Assembly: GCA_010015655.1 (NCBI GenBank)
Contig: ML976687.1
Location: forward strand, 85,727-149,726
DNA from: Bimuria novae-zelandiae CBS 107.79
Lineage: Eukaryota > Ascomycota > Dothideomycetes > Pleosporales > Didymosphaeriaceae
Length of the DNA: 64,000 nucleotides
Direction: 5' to 3'
Numbering within the stretch: position 1 is the first letter of the stretch; each line of letters starts with the position of its first letter. This document shows positions 9,267 to 19,710 of this stretch, in pieces. A program made the translations under genes and the position numbers. The notes beneath the pieces were generated by a model, which saw nothing but the letters and a program-made list of their open reading frames with translations, did no database searches and had not been told where the DNA came from.

Positions 9267-11113
9267 ACGTGGTTCACCACCGAGCGGGCCAACCCCACCG
9301 AGCGGGCCACTTTTTAAAAGTCAGTCTATTGCGAAGCGCCTCCTACAACACCACTATAATTTACTATAATTCGCAGAATATAGAAATACTATTTAGACTT
9401 ATCGCTATTAGATGTATCTATAATTTCTACTGCGCAGGTGCGAGCGTTGTGGCCAGCTTCGCCGCAACGTCCGCAGCGCCTCTGCCCACGCACCCTCTTT
9501 GCAGACTCTTCACCCTCCTTTTGCCCACTACTATCCTTTTTAGCTATTAAATCGACTACCTCTCCTACTATAAGTGTCTTAGCTGCCTGAATATACTTCC
9601 TCTTTTAACTTTTTACCTTTATTACTATCTTTACTATTTTGCAAAGCCTTACTATTTCTTATTATATTAACACTGTTTCGTGCCCTATTAATGCAACACT
9701 TTTATTAAGCTACTTAACAGCTCTAAGAAGCGGAGAAACTAGTAAATCTCTATACTTCTATACACGCTTACGAACTAGCGTTAACTAAGCCTCTATCTTG
9801 CGGAGGTTACTTAGTGTTTTTAATTCCTATAGGGTGTCCTTTACGTTAGGTGGAGTTAGCGTACGAAGAACTACATTAAGTCTTAATAACACCACCTCTA
9901 GGTCGTGTAGGACTAATCTAGCGCCTCTAAAGCCTGCGCAGATATTCGCCTTTATTATTACTTTCTTAAAAGCTACTTTAAAGGCTAGTAGAAAGGCCTC
10001 CTTTTTAATCTACTTAGTGCTATACTGTGCTAAGCTACTAATCTCATTGCTGTACGCCCGCTTTAAAGGCGAAAAACAACCTACATTAAGTAACTATAAG
10101 AGGTGTGATAAGTGTAGAGGCATATAGAGAATAATAATCTTCTGTTCCTTATAGTATTTATAGAATTCGTGTAAGTAGTAGCTCTCGTAACTATCTATAA
10201 TTAGTAGCTAGTGTGCACCTAAACTACGCGCCTTAGTATAGGTATTAAAGTGCCTTAGCTAGGCAAGACTAAGCTTGTTTAACGTCTAGCTATTAGGACT
10301 AACTTTAATAACCTAGTCTTAGGGTAGATTGTAGAACTAGAACGTAATTAGAACCTTACTAGGGAAAATAAGAAAGGGTAGTAAAGCCTAGCCTTTAGCG
10401 CTAACACCCTAGATATTAGTAACTAACCTATAATTACTAAATTAAATCTTCTTTAGGTTGCTTCGCTTCTTAGAGCCTGTAAAGACCATCTAACCCTGTA
10501 TTACCCCTATTATAAAGCCTGTCTCGTCGAAGTTATACGTGTCGTCATCAGCGATACTATACTTAGCCTTAGTATTAGTAACTAGCTTAAACTAGGGCGT
10601 TATAATACGTAGATCTTTATTTAGGGCTTACTAATAATTATATAGATAGCTCCTTTAAAGCTTAATTTCTAGCGTACGCGTTTTAAGCCTATCTACTTAG
10701 TGCTTACTAATAGGCTATCTACCGCGCTTAGCAAGTAGATTATTAGCTATATCTTAGACTATATCCCTTATTACACCTATTCCTCGCTAGTTAAGCTTAA
10801 GTATACGTTGGACTAGAGCCTCCTCCTCTAGCTTAGTTAGCTTCTTTAAGTTGGGCTCGTAATCGCGTTAAGAGAGGGCTCCTTAGCGTTATTATTATAC
10901 TATTATTTAAGGCACGCTAAAAGCTATAATAATACGTCTTTTACTCTTATCGCGATTTTTAATTATAGCTTAGATAGCAAGCTATAGTGCGCTTTTAGTA
11001 TAAGGTTATTACGCGTTATGTTGTGATGGCATTATAGTATAAGCTAGAGGTGGGCTGCATTTAGCAAAGTTGGCCCGCTCGGTGGGGTTGGCCCGCTCGG
11101 TGGTGAACCACGT
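9267..11113 (-). mobile_element. Complete pogo/Fot1-type DNA transposon, copy 1 (1847 bp)
   Basis: The element is bounded by near-perfect terminal inverted repeats of about 43 bp that begin ACGTGGTTCACCACCGAGCG and contain a tandem CCACCGAGCGGGCCAA unit. It is flanked by the TA target duplication at 9265-9266 and 11114-11115. It has exactly the same length as copy 2 at 37237-39083, in opposite orientation. The two are nearly identical over the 3' third and differ by transitions near the transposase start. The element interrupts a stretch of telomere-like repeats. Confidence 0.92.
9389..11032 (-). pseudogene. Pogo/Fot1-type transposase of copy 1, RIP-inactivated
   Basis: Cut-and-paste DDE transposase of the pogo/Fot1 group. 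The ATG at 11032 opens a 547-codon frame with no net indel, equivalent to copy 2. It is closed by many in-frame TAA/TAG codons at positions where CAA/CAG/TGG would be expected. Recognisable segments, as in copy 2, are the FDETGF first catalytic Asp region, a second-Asp region now read with Asn, a LLQ-LNVGCFSPLK block, and a C-terminal CCHC knuckle (CGRCGEAGHNARTC). Relative to copy 2 the first 200 bases differ only by C/T and G/A changes. It cannot make a functional enzyme. Confidence 0.85.
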
Positions 11114-11115
11114 TA

Positions 11116-11640
11116 ACGTTCTAAAAGTATTATAATTAAGCTATACTAGAGTTAAATTATTAATAACCCTAAGAAATTCTTTATATACTAAACGTTAGGC
11201 CTAACCTAATAGGGTTAGTAAAACTTAATATAGTTAGTATAACTTTAACTTAACACCAATTTAATGTCTGTGCGATCCTAACCTAATCCTAACCTAAGCT
11301 TAGTAATCTTTAATCTATTTACTAGACTATAATTATTTAGCTAATTATAAATATAATACATAAGTTACAGTCGATAAAATAAGGTATTTATAATTACTTA
11401 AAAGGCTTATAGTCCCTATTTATATAAAGAAGCTAAGTAGCTATTTCTTATACGCAAGAATAGAAGGGAGGCTATATATATATATACATTTATTAAGCAT
11501 TTAATTTACTTAAACGGCCTCTTATTTAGCATTAATTACTATTATTAGTAATAAGCTATTATATAAGGTTAGTACCTCATTACTAGCGTTTAAAAATACT
11601 AGTATTAAGATCGCGGATAGTATTATTAAAAGTAACCTTA
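11116..11640. other. AT-rich flank with the second telomere-like cluster
   Basis: Continuation of the sequence interrupted by the transposon. Telomere-like CCTAAC repeats occur at 11195-11300; beyond them is AT-rich sequence with no gene up to the composition boundary at about 11640. Confidence 0.5.
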
Positions 11641-11876
11641 CAAGGATCTATATTAAGTATATGGCGTTAATAGTATAGAGCATCAAAACAGAGTAACCCG
11701 TTGTGGTGGGGTGGCCGAGAAGTATATAGCCGAGCTTACAGCGGTGAACATATCCGCGACGCACCCGTGCCCTTCGCGGTATCATCTGCGCAAAACGATG
11801 CAGAAGAATCAAATAACGCCCAACCCAATGCCACCGCAATAATGCCAAGATATCAATAGAGATATGCCACCCTCAC

Positions 11877-13095
11877 CTATTGAGGGACATATGCACCATA
11901 CTGCTTGCACTTGACTTGTACGTATTTGTGCTTGCCCCCCTCCTTGATGACCATGGCCGTCAGATGGCCTCCACTCACACAACCAGAGTCTAATCCCATG
12001 CTGTACTTGTTGATATTCTTTCCGCGCTTCCGGTCGTGTCCATAAATGACTGTCGTCCGCTCGACTGCGGGCTTGCGCTTCTGCTGGTGGTTCCAGTATT
12101 TTTCCCACGGTGTGTGCTTCCTCTTCTCAGACGGCACTAGCGTATCCAGATCGATCGTCCGCATGTTCATCACTTGGAACGGATCTTGTTGTTCGAGCGG
12201 GACGTCAGGCACGAGACCCGCATGCACGACGACGACGTTGTGGAGGGCGCCAACTTGGCCGACCCGAAGAATGACCGGGCAAGACTTCAGGTACGAGAGT
12301 TGTTGCTCGGTGAAGGATTTGGCGAGCTGAAGGAGCTCTGGTTCGGTCCCTAATACGGCGGGCTCTTGGTTTTCAGACGGGCGGTCGACAACGTCTACCT
12401 CTGCGCGGGCAACGCTGTTCTTGTGGTCGTCGTTGATTTCTTCAATGGAAAGGAGAATCTTGTCTTCGTGGTTGCCGCGGACGCAGGAGGCGCCGATGCG
12501 GGATGCGAGAGTGACGACGCCAGGTGAGTCGGGACCTATAGTTCTCATAAGCTGATGCTGTCGCAAATTTGATCAGATCAAACGCACCCTTCGCGACGAT
12601 ATCCCCCGTCAAGATGAGATGGTCCTTGTCGTCCCGAAACCCCACCTTCTTCAGCAGCTCTTCCAACTCCTCCTTGCACCCGTGCACATCGCCCACCACG
12701 ACCAACCTCCTATCCCCGCGCGGCAAATGCTTCTCGTCCAAGTCCTGGACCTGAATCAGGTCCTTGAACGCGGGTGTCATGCTCTTCACATGCCCCATCT
12801 TCGCCGCGTTGCCCAATTCAAGCTGCTCTTGCCTGTATACAGCGTATCGTGGCCCTATGTAAACCCACCAGCTTATGAGTATGACCACCGCAGCAATTAC
12901 GTAGATGACGAAATAGCGCTGTAATCTCCGCGGGATGCGAGTCGACGGGTTTGTGTTCATCCCTCGCCACTTTGGGGTCAGGAGGTAGTCCCCGTCGTCG
13001 TGTGCGTAAAAAGCGTCTTCTTCGTCCGATACGCCGAGGTTGTTGTCGTGTATGAGGTCGATGAGGGGTCGGCTAGAAGTGTCGCGTGACATCAT
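11877..13095 (-). CDS. PPN2: PPN2-like membrane-anchored calcineurin-type metallophosphatase
   Basis: Predicted 388-residue metallophosphoesterase resembling yeast Ppn2, a vacuolar endopolyphosphatase. Coding: 13095-12588 joined to 12535-11877. The 52-bp intron (12536-12587, donor GTGCGT, acceptor TATAG) restores the frame to GDIVAKGPDSPG. After a cytosolic N-terminus (1-59), one transmembrane helix spans about 60-80 (YFVIYVIAAVVILISWWVYI), giving type II topology. Metal-binding motifs follow in order: GDVHG 135-139, GDIVAKG 164-170, GNHED 190-194, VHAG 273-276, YGHD 334-337. All expected ligands are present. The MM start lies just downstream of a 774-bp region shared with the divergent GTPase gene. 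A related bacterial-type Ser/Thr phosphatase role cannot be excluded. Codon use is ordinary and there is no RIP. Confidence 0.88.
12536..12587 (-). other. Intron of the PPN2-like gene
   Basis: A 52-bp GT..AG intron. Splicing joins AAG-G to GT-CCC and keeps the conserved KGPDSPG reading; unspliced translation gives a non-family insert and then a frame change. Confidence 0.85.
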
Positions 13096-13869
13096 CTGCC
13101 AGCAGGGAAGGGCAGCGATTGCGTTGCGCTTTGCGGAAGACTGTTTGCTGCCGCAGGGAATACGACGTTCGGCTCCTCGCGGAAGCTTTGCATGTGAAAG
13201 CTTTGTTGGACGGTTATACGCCGCGCAGAGTCGCGGGTACGCGGCGCAAAGTCGATCCCCAAGATGCTTGGCCGCGGTTTCTATTCTCGGTCTTCAGTCT
13301 TTCTCCCTGGAAGTGGTGCTGCTTAATGGCCGTCGGGTCCGGAAGCGACTGTTGCTGTGCGAGGAAAGTGAGGAAAGAGCGTCTGCGCTTTGTGAAAGGC
13401 GTGAAACAGTCGCCCGTGGATCTTGGGGCACCATATCGCAAGAATGAAAAGGGACTGGGCGACGCCGTCTAACCACTCATGGCCTGAGAGCGGCGGAAAC
13501 TGCTCGGATAGCATTGCCGGCATTATCTTGGCCGCGGCTTGGCGTGAACATGCCCTATTTCCGGCCAAGTGCGTCCCAAGAGGTTGATAAGAACGGAAGC
13601 TGAGCATGCGACACCAAGAATTCGATCAGAAAGATCGTGTTGATGTCGCAAAGGAAAGGGGTCGCTCAGGTTTTGTGTGATGCTGACAAAGGGATCGGCG
13701 TTGGCTCCGAGAGCTCCCATTTGCTGAAGAGGGAACGTCACGTGCAACTTCCTCTTTCAGTATAGTCTCCTGGCACCAACACCTTGCATACTGGTGCATC
13801 CCCAGCTTACCTGGAGATGTCCCATCCCATTCCCCACAAGACATCTCCACACCCCCACAAGCTCTCACC
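13096..13869. promoter_or_regulatory. Divergent intergenic region between the phosphatase and GTPase genes
   Basis: 774 bp, GC-balanced, without a supported gene. Several overlapping open frames exist on both strands but share no features of coding sequence. The 80 or so bases before the GTPase ATG are pyrimidine- and CCA-rich (CCCCACAAGCTCTCACC), a usual 5' leader composition in filamentous fungi. Confidence 0.5.
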
Positions 13870-14667
13870 ATGCCAAACCTCCCTGACTCTGTTTGGGATA
13901 CCCTTAAAATCGTCGTTCTCGGAGAATCCGGTATCGGAAAGACTAGTTTCACCGACAAGGTCGTTCACGATGCCCAATATGTCCGTTACGATCCCACGTA
14001 TCTGTTTGGCAAGCACGGTAACCAGATGGCTATGAACGTTGATGGCGACGTCCATTATATCAGACTTGATGATGTCAGCTTGACACCTATTCGATCACCG
14101 GAACATGGCGCTCTAAGTGAACAGTACGCAACATTCATCCGCGATGCGGACGGCGTGGTATTATTATACGATATCACAGATTCCAATAGCTATGATGCCA
14201 TCACCGAAACTGGGTGGGAGTACGTTTGGTCACGCCAAGCTAAATCCTGGGGCCGAGGCTGGGATTTTCCGAATGGTCACAAAAAGTTTGGATGTGTACT
14301 CGTAGGCAATAAGGTCGACTTACTGCAGGGAGAGGGCAGTGTGAAGAGACAAGTTTCCAAAGACTTGGCTGAGGAATGGGCCAGCATGATGGGCGTTGAA
14401 CACTTCGAGGTGGATCGATTCAATAGGGAGGCGTTGGAGGATGTCGTGAGAGCGTTGGTGCGGAGCGTCCAGTGGGCGAAGAGAAGGAATCTGGAGGACA
14501 TCCGGATGACAAAGATTAAGAGTGGTGCTACAACTGCGGTTGTGCAGGGTTCAATTCATGACCAACAAATTCAAAAGAGCAAGCAGTTCCTGGGTCTGAC
14601 TCGGCTGAAAGAGAGGCTCACGTTTCGAACGAAGTCGAAACCAAAACCATACGGTCCTTACGAATGA
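13870..14667 (+). CDS. Atypical Ras-like small GTPase (265 aa)
   Basis: Predicted P-loop GTPase of the Ras superfamily, intronless. The G1 motif GESGIGKTS is at residues 18-26 and the G4 motif NKVD at 147-150. The LLYDIT strand at 98-103 follows the usual order. The G3 motif DxxG is missing: the equivalent segment reads LDDVS (66-70), so normal switch-II hydrolysis is doubtful. The G5 SAK motif is also not evident (FEVDRFN, 179-185). The protein is longer than a typical Ras (about 190 aa), has a basic C-terminal extension (about 205-265) and ends GPYE with no CAAX prenylation motif. It may be a constitutively bound or scaffold-like GTPase; partner and location are unknown. The ATG at 13870 is the first in frame and gives the normal spacing to the P-loop. 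Confidence 0.8.
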   Translation: MPNLPDSVWDTLKIVVLGESGIGKTSFTDKVVHDAQYVRYDPTYLFGKHGNQMAMNVDGDVHYIRLDDVSLTPIRSPEHGALSEQYATFIRDADGVVLLYDITDSNSYDAITETGWEYVWSRQAKSWGRGWDFPNGHKKFGCVLVGNKVDLLQGEGSVKRQVSKDLAEEWASMMGVEHFEVDRFNREALEDVVRALVRSVQWAKRRNLEDIRMTKIKSGATTAVVQGSIHDQQIQKSKQFLGLTRLKERLTFRTKSKPKPYGPYE

Positions 14668-15348
14668 TTCGGATCAAATAGCAACTCCTGGAACCTCCGA
14701 GTACGGGCCTATTAGTATAAGACCCGCAAAGGCATTGGAAGGTGATAAACCCTGTTCCGTCCTATCTACGAAGGGGTTAGCATGTAGTTCACGTGATCAG
14801 GGCACATATCTGCCACCATCTGACTGTCGCACGGGAAAATTGTCGGAAGAGCAGATAAGGATGTCGTATTGCTTGTTCCGCATTTTGTCCATCGAACAAT
14901 ACCATGTGCGACTGGAAAAACGGGGGGTTAAAGGGAGTCCAAAATCATTGGCTTCGGCGGTGTCGCTATTAATCGGCGCGCTGAGGTCCGTGTTACGCCA
15001 TCTGGCTGCCCTACACTGCCCATGCCCGCCATGCAAACCGCACCATGCGTATTTGAGATATGTAAAATGTGGAAGAAAGTTTTTGCAAATGGGAAAGCCT
15101 GTTCCGCTCATTCTTGAAACGGTGCCTTCGCCGGCGTGTGCGGTTTCCAGTATACCTCAGGTACGACGTATCCGCAACTGAGGCGTCAGTGGATACCCAG
15201 CAGCTCAAGACCCCTTGTATGTCGTCGCCGTACCATCCAAGCCCTCTAGACAGCGCCGCGACCTTCTCCGACCCTTTTGAGTCGTCAGAGACGCGTGTCC
15301 ATCTACGCGTCATCCCGGGACGGCAACCCCCGCGCCCCAATTCGACTA
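14668..15348. other. GC-balanced intergenic region, no supported gene
   Basis: A 148-codon frame (14735-15181) and overlapping frames on the other strand are present, but none shows a domain, signal or family resemblance. The stretch ends at the TA target duplication of the next transposon. Confidence 0.5.
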
Positions 15349-17459
15349 ACGTGTCCGTGCACTCAACGCCCGGATTCAGTCAACGCCCCGCAGAACACAA
15401 ACCACCCTAACTTTTAACGTGCTATAACGCCACTAATATAAGCTAAATTAAGGCTATAATTAAAGAAATAGAATTACTAAGACTTAAAGATTTTTTATAT
15501 ACTAAAGTAGCTAGTAAGTATGGCGTTAATTAAAGGACGCCATTATAAAGGTATTAAATAATTTAAATATTATATACTATTATAAGGTTTAACTAATAGA
15601 ACTTAGTCCCTAGTAAGAGTAAAAGCTTATTACTTATATAAAAGGGCTTACGGCGCGTTACTTACTACTTATAAAAGAGATAATATAAAATTTTGCGTTA
15701 ATAATAGCTAAGGAGCTAGTAAGCAAGAGCTATGTTGTATAGTTTATTAACTAATATAGTATTTATTTTATCTCTTAATATGTAACTAGAATAAATAGTA
15801 ATTACTATAAAGCTAACTTAAATAATAAATATTGCCTGTATTTTAACTTCCTAGGTAATAAACTTAAGGAATATAATATAAAACGTTATTATACGTATAA
15901 TATAGATAGAAAGGGCTACCTAATTAGTATTATTAGTAAATTAAAATAAGTATTTAGTAGGCGAATATAGGAGAAAAAGAAAGTTATAGTAGCTTTCTAA
16001 AATAGTTCTTATAAATGAATTACCTTTTTAGCATGTATATACGCTAATAAATTAGCTTTACTACTAAAAGTTATTTATTAGTCTACTAATAAGGGTATAT
16101 AATTAATCTAGGTAGATAATATTTAAATAAAAGAATACTAAGTCTTTATTAACTTAGTATTTTTAGGCTAAATAAATAATAATATTAGTCTTACTTAGCT
16201 TAAGTAAGTATTTAATTACTATACTAAAATAAAAGCTTAATAATCTTAATCTTACTAATTACTTATTCTTAATAGCTATAGATCTTACGTTATTATAAAT
16301 TTTATTGACTATTATAATTAAATTAAAATACTACTAGCTATTTTGTCTCCTTATATGACTTATATATTTTAGCTACTTAATATAGTACTTTTTAAGCCTC
16401 TTTTATTAGCCTACTTAGCTTAGCTTATAACTTACCTTTAAAAGAGCTAAAGCCTACTTTTAATTAAATAAAGTAATATTTTCCTTTTATTTTAAAAGGC
16501 CTAAATAAACTTTTTTAAAGAGGAAATAATCTTTAAATCTGTTAAGACTACTAGTATATTACCTTTTAACTTAAAGGCTATACTTAAAATATAAAAAAAA
16601 ACTACCTAAAATAATTACTAAAAATTATAAAAATGCTTTTATTTAGTACTTAGTAATAATAACTAGCGGAAACTAAATTATTTTATATAAACTATAAAGT
16701 AAAGGAGTAGAAAGGACGCGTAAAAGCTTAGTTATTTACTATATTATATTTTTACTAATGCTTAGCTACTATACTATAAGAATGCTAGATTAAGAGAAAC
16801 GCTTATTACTAATAAAAAGTATAAAAGAAGTAAGCCTTTAAATCTTTAATAATATTTAAAGTACTATAGTAGGGTAGTCTTCTAATTATTACGCAAGGTT
16901 AAAGAGGCTTACGTACGTTAGTTTATAAAAAAGTAAAAAGAGAAGGAGCGGAGACTTTAAAAAGCTAAAATAGCTAAGTTAAAGAAGGTAGCTAAGCTAT
17001 ATAAGGAAAAAATTATAGCGGAGAAGCGTGTGGCGCAAGAGGTAGCTAAGGTAGCCAGGGAGGAGAAGAGGGCTGAAAAGGCAGTAGAGTGCGCTCGCGA
17101 AAAGGAGGCTCGTAATGTAGAAAAAGCGATACAATTCACCCGAAAGGGTAAGAGAAAGGCATCGCAGCTATTTATATAAAATAAATAATATTAGAAATAT
17201 ATAGTTAACGCTATAGTTACTATAAACGCCTTAAGTACTTTATTAGTAGCTTTACTTAAGACTACGCGGTACGGCCACAACGTTAAGCTTTTAAGTAAAT
17301 ATAAATAGTATAAGTTAGTTACTGGTATAAATATAGCACTTTATTATAAATTATTATTATATTAGTAATTATATTAGACTTATAGCGTTATTTTAATTAA
17401 GGTGTTATAGTGTTTAGCAGGGCGTTGACTGAATCCGGACGTTAAGTGCACGGACACGT
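15349..17459 (+). mobile_element. Pogo/Fot1-type transposon, family B (2111 bp), RIP-degraded
   Basis: Terminal inverted repeats begin ACGTGTCCGTGCACTCAACG at the left and, on the reverse strand at the right, ACGTGTCCGTGCACTTAACG. They extend into a shared GGATTCAGTCAACGCCC block. TA target duplications sit at 15347-15348 and 17460-17461. The body is AT-rich with stops. On the plus strand at about 16930-17180 a surviving frame is Lys/Glu/Ala-rich (AKLKKVAKLYKEK, VAKVAREEKRAEKAVE), the usual charged tail of these transposases, and this segment kept its GC content. No catalytic block is readable. The remnant at 1508-2600 belongs to a related family. Confidence 0.85.
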
Positions 17460-17513
17460 TAAGCCGCACCTTATCTCGACTCCCTCCCACACCCCACTAC
17501 AACAACGTTCGCG

Positions 17514-18720
17514 ATGCCCGGCACCAATGTCCCTCACTGTGGCAATGCCGAGCCACTGGAGGACAACCTGAGCGACGTGCACTACTCAGAGGAGACGACA
17601 GGTTTCGTCGAGGCGGCGCGGCATGCGCCCGACATTTCGCCCGCTGTCAACAGAGCATACTATTGATGAAGACAATTACATTGATTAGGATAAGGACGAT
17701 GCAGTGTGGCGCGCAGATTGCCATCCAAAGAACATTTCTAGCGGCAAACCTGTCGCAGAGATCCCGCCGCTAGCTGAGATTACCCTATCCGAGGACGACG
17801 CGAACGGCCGCCGCAAGCGCTCGCCTTGCACCAACTCATTAAGCTCATATGATGGACTGATCGAGAAGCTCATCGAGGAAGAGCTGCGCAGGTCTTGGGC
17901 ACTTCAGCGCACGGATGCGATTTCCCTCCAGACGTTGTATCGACAGATTCTATTATCCATGGGCGCACACATCGTGCATGTCACAATCCGCGGTGATCTA
18001 TCAACAATATATCGCAACGATCTGGACGTAAAGAAGGTGCTGGACCGGCTGTGGAAGAGCCAGATGCCGTTGGCTGGCCAGTAACAAGGCCCATGCAACC
18101 CGCAGTGTGCGTCCAGTATCTGGTCGACAACGAAGGACACAGTCTGACTGCTGCACAGCGTGTGACCCTTGTCAAATATCTTCGCGTTTACATTGAGGGC
18201 AAGAATCCCAAATTTGCACGTGCCGTCGACTCGCGGCGATTGCAAGGCGGCGATATTATGATATTGCACCGCTCAAGTGCTCCTAACGTCGCCATCGCAA
18301 GCATCTTACACCAGGGGCGCGATGTCTAGCAACAACCAGCGGCTTACCGAGCGTTTGAGTCTATTTTGCGACGAACTGGAGCGGCATACGGCAGAGCACC
18401 TCACCACGCTAGCGACTATCCGTTCCGCGGAGTAGGTCATTTAAAGCGTTGCTAACATTGCCTTCAGCATCATTAGTGCCACGCAAGCTCCAACTGTTGA
18501 TGAACCTAATCGAAGCTGTCTGTAAGGAGGTTTCAGATTGCATATGTCGCCTCGACCAGTATGTCGTCGCACGCCTGTTTGCGTCCGCCCAAGCAGCAGT
18601 CGCAGAGATCATCATCGCTCGCTTGGCCGGAGTTGCGTGGTGGATCTTCTGGATTGTACGGACTACGAAGCTAAATAGCGTGCGATATGCTACATTACGT
18701 CCGGCGTGGGAATAAGTTTT
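17514..18720 (+). pseudogene. Decayed unidentified locus, reading frames broken
   Basis: GC-balanced sequence with coding-like composition but no continuous frame. A frame opens MPGTNVPHCGNAEPLEDNLS at 17514 and stops at 17664. Another frame runs to 18084 with one internal TAG, acidic (ITLSEDDANGRRKR) and helical (LIEKLIEEELRRSWALQRTD). Further frames follow at 18051-18329, 18323-18436 and 18449-18715. Shifts between them suggest a gene broken by indels, or unannotated introns. I do not recognise the family. Confidence 0.4.
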
Positions 18721-19057
18721 TGGCATGCCGGACAGAACAACATAATTGCCCACGACTTCACGTCGCAAGATTATGCTGCGGTTTCGTTCTCGAGGACGCC
18801 TATTTCATCCTCAATTCGTCCTGGGAGCCGGAGCAGCGTAGAAAGGAGCAAGACCTCGAGAATAAGCACTAGATAGTTGCCGCACCTCCTTCCCTATGTA
18901 ATCCGTCCCGACTGATGCCGTTCGGCTATATTTTGCTGACGCGTGAGGGGACTTGGATCTGTTTACAAAGATGATTTTAACGTGGCACTGCTCAAGCTGT
19001 AAGACCACAGAACCGAATGCAGTGGCTCAATGGTTTTAGAAAATCCTGGGCAGATGG

Positions 19058-19684
19058 ATGAGACTCTTGGAAGTGGTCGTATGTCCCCTTGTCGCAACCA
19101 AGATTTATGTCTATGTTGCAGAAATCACGGGATCACGCAGGGAGGCTCTGCAGGTGGGAGAGGGGAGATGCGATGTTTGTGCATGTACATTGTTGATCTT
19201 GCGAGATGATTGGCGCTATAGATGTCCTACTCAAGGCTGTGCTGCTTGTTGGGCCAGCCAAGTAGATCCAGCGAGGGTTGACTCAACAAGTGACGCAAAC
19301 ATCGAGCTACCTATTCACAACGTAGCTTGTTACAACAAGGCTTACTTCCGAAACGCGCTACTGCTTGGGATTCGGCGCAGCACGTATAGAAGAGAACAGC
19401 AGGAAAACGATGAAAGCACAGACAGGGAACGAGTGGGGCCAAAGTTGATGGTGCTTTCGAACGACGTAGACGAAACATGTAACGTCGAAAAGAGTGTTGA
19501 GGCAATCGTTGTTTTGATTGAGAAGCTACTCTATGGAGCTATATACTATGGATCACGTGAGTCACGGGCACGGGCCGTACGGGTGGCCCAAGCTTCCATA
19601 CTGAACCGTCACACACCCCCTCAGCTTCATGTCGATCGAGAGGTGAAGCTAAAATCTTGCTCGATTAGGCAACTAGATACATAA
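19058..19684 (+). CDS. Hypothetical protein with Cys-rich motif (208 aa)
   Basis: Unrecognised. A single frame of 208 residues opens MRLLEVVVCPLVATKIYVYV. Cysteines are arranged CDVCAC, then RCPTQGCAACW about 15 residues later, which could be a zinc-ribbon-like cluster. A helical stretch follows (VEKSVEAIVVLIEKLLYGAI). The 3' end lies directly at a (TTA)n microsatellite and the AT-rich boundary. It has no supporting promoter and lies beside the decayed locus, so it may be a fragment of the same broken gene. Confidence 0.35.
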   Translation: MRLLEVVVCPLVATKIYVYVAEITGSRREALQVGEGRCDVCACTLLILRDDWRYRCPTQGCAACWASQVDPARVDSTSDANIELPIHNVACYNKAYFRNALLLGIRRSTYRREQQENDESTDRERVGPKLMVLSNDVDETCNVEKSVEAIVVLIEKLLYGAIYYGSRESRARAVRVAQASILNRHTPPQLHVDREVKLKSCSIRQLDT

Positions 19685-19710
19685 AATTATTATTATTATT
19701 ATTATTAACA
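19685..19710. repeat. (TTA)n microsatellite
   Basis: About seven ATT/TTA units at the junction of the GC-balanced island with the next AT-rich block. Confidence 0.85.

Noticed and set aside
9269..9550. 93-codon frame at the pogo terminus
   Set aside because: Starts inside the terminal inverted repeat and runs antisense to the transposase C-terminus.
9798..10127. 109-codon plus-strand frame, repeated at 38552-38223
   Set aside because: Antisense of the pogo transposase in both copies; its conservation reflects the element, not a second gene.
12046..12330. Plus-strand frames over the phosphatase gene
   Set aside because: Antisense shadows of the PPN2-like coding exons.
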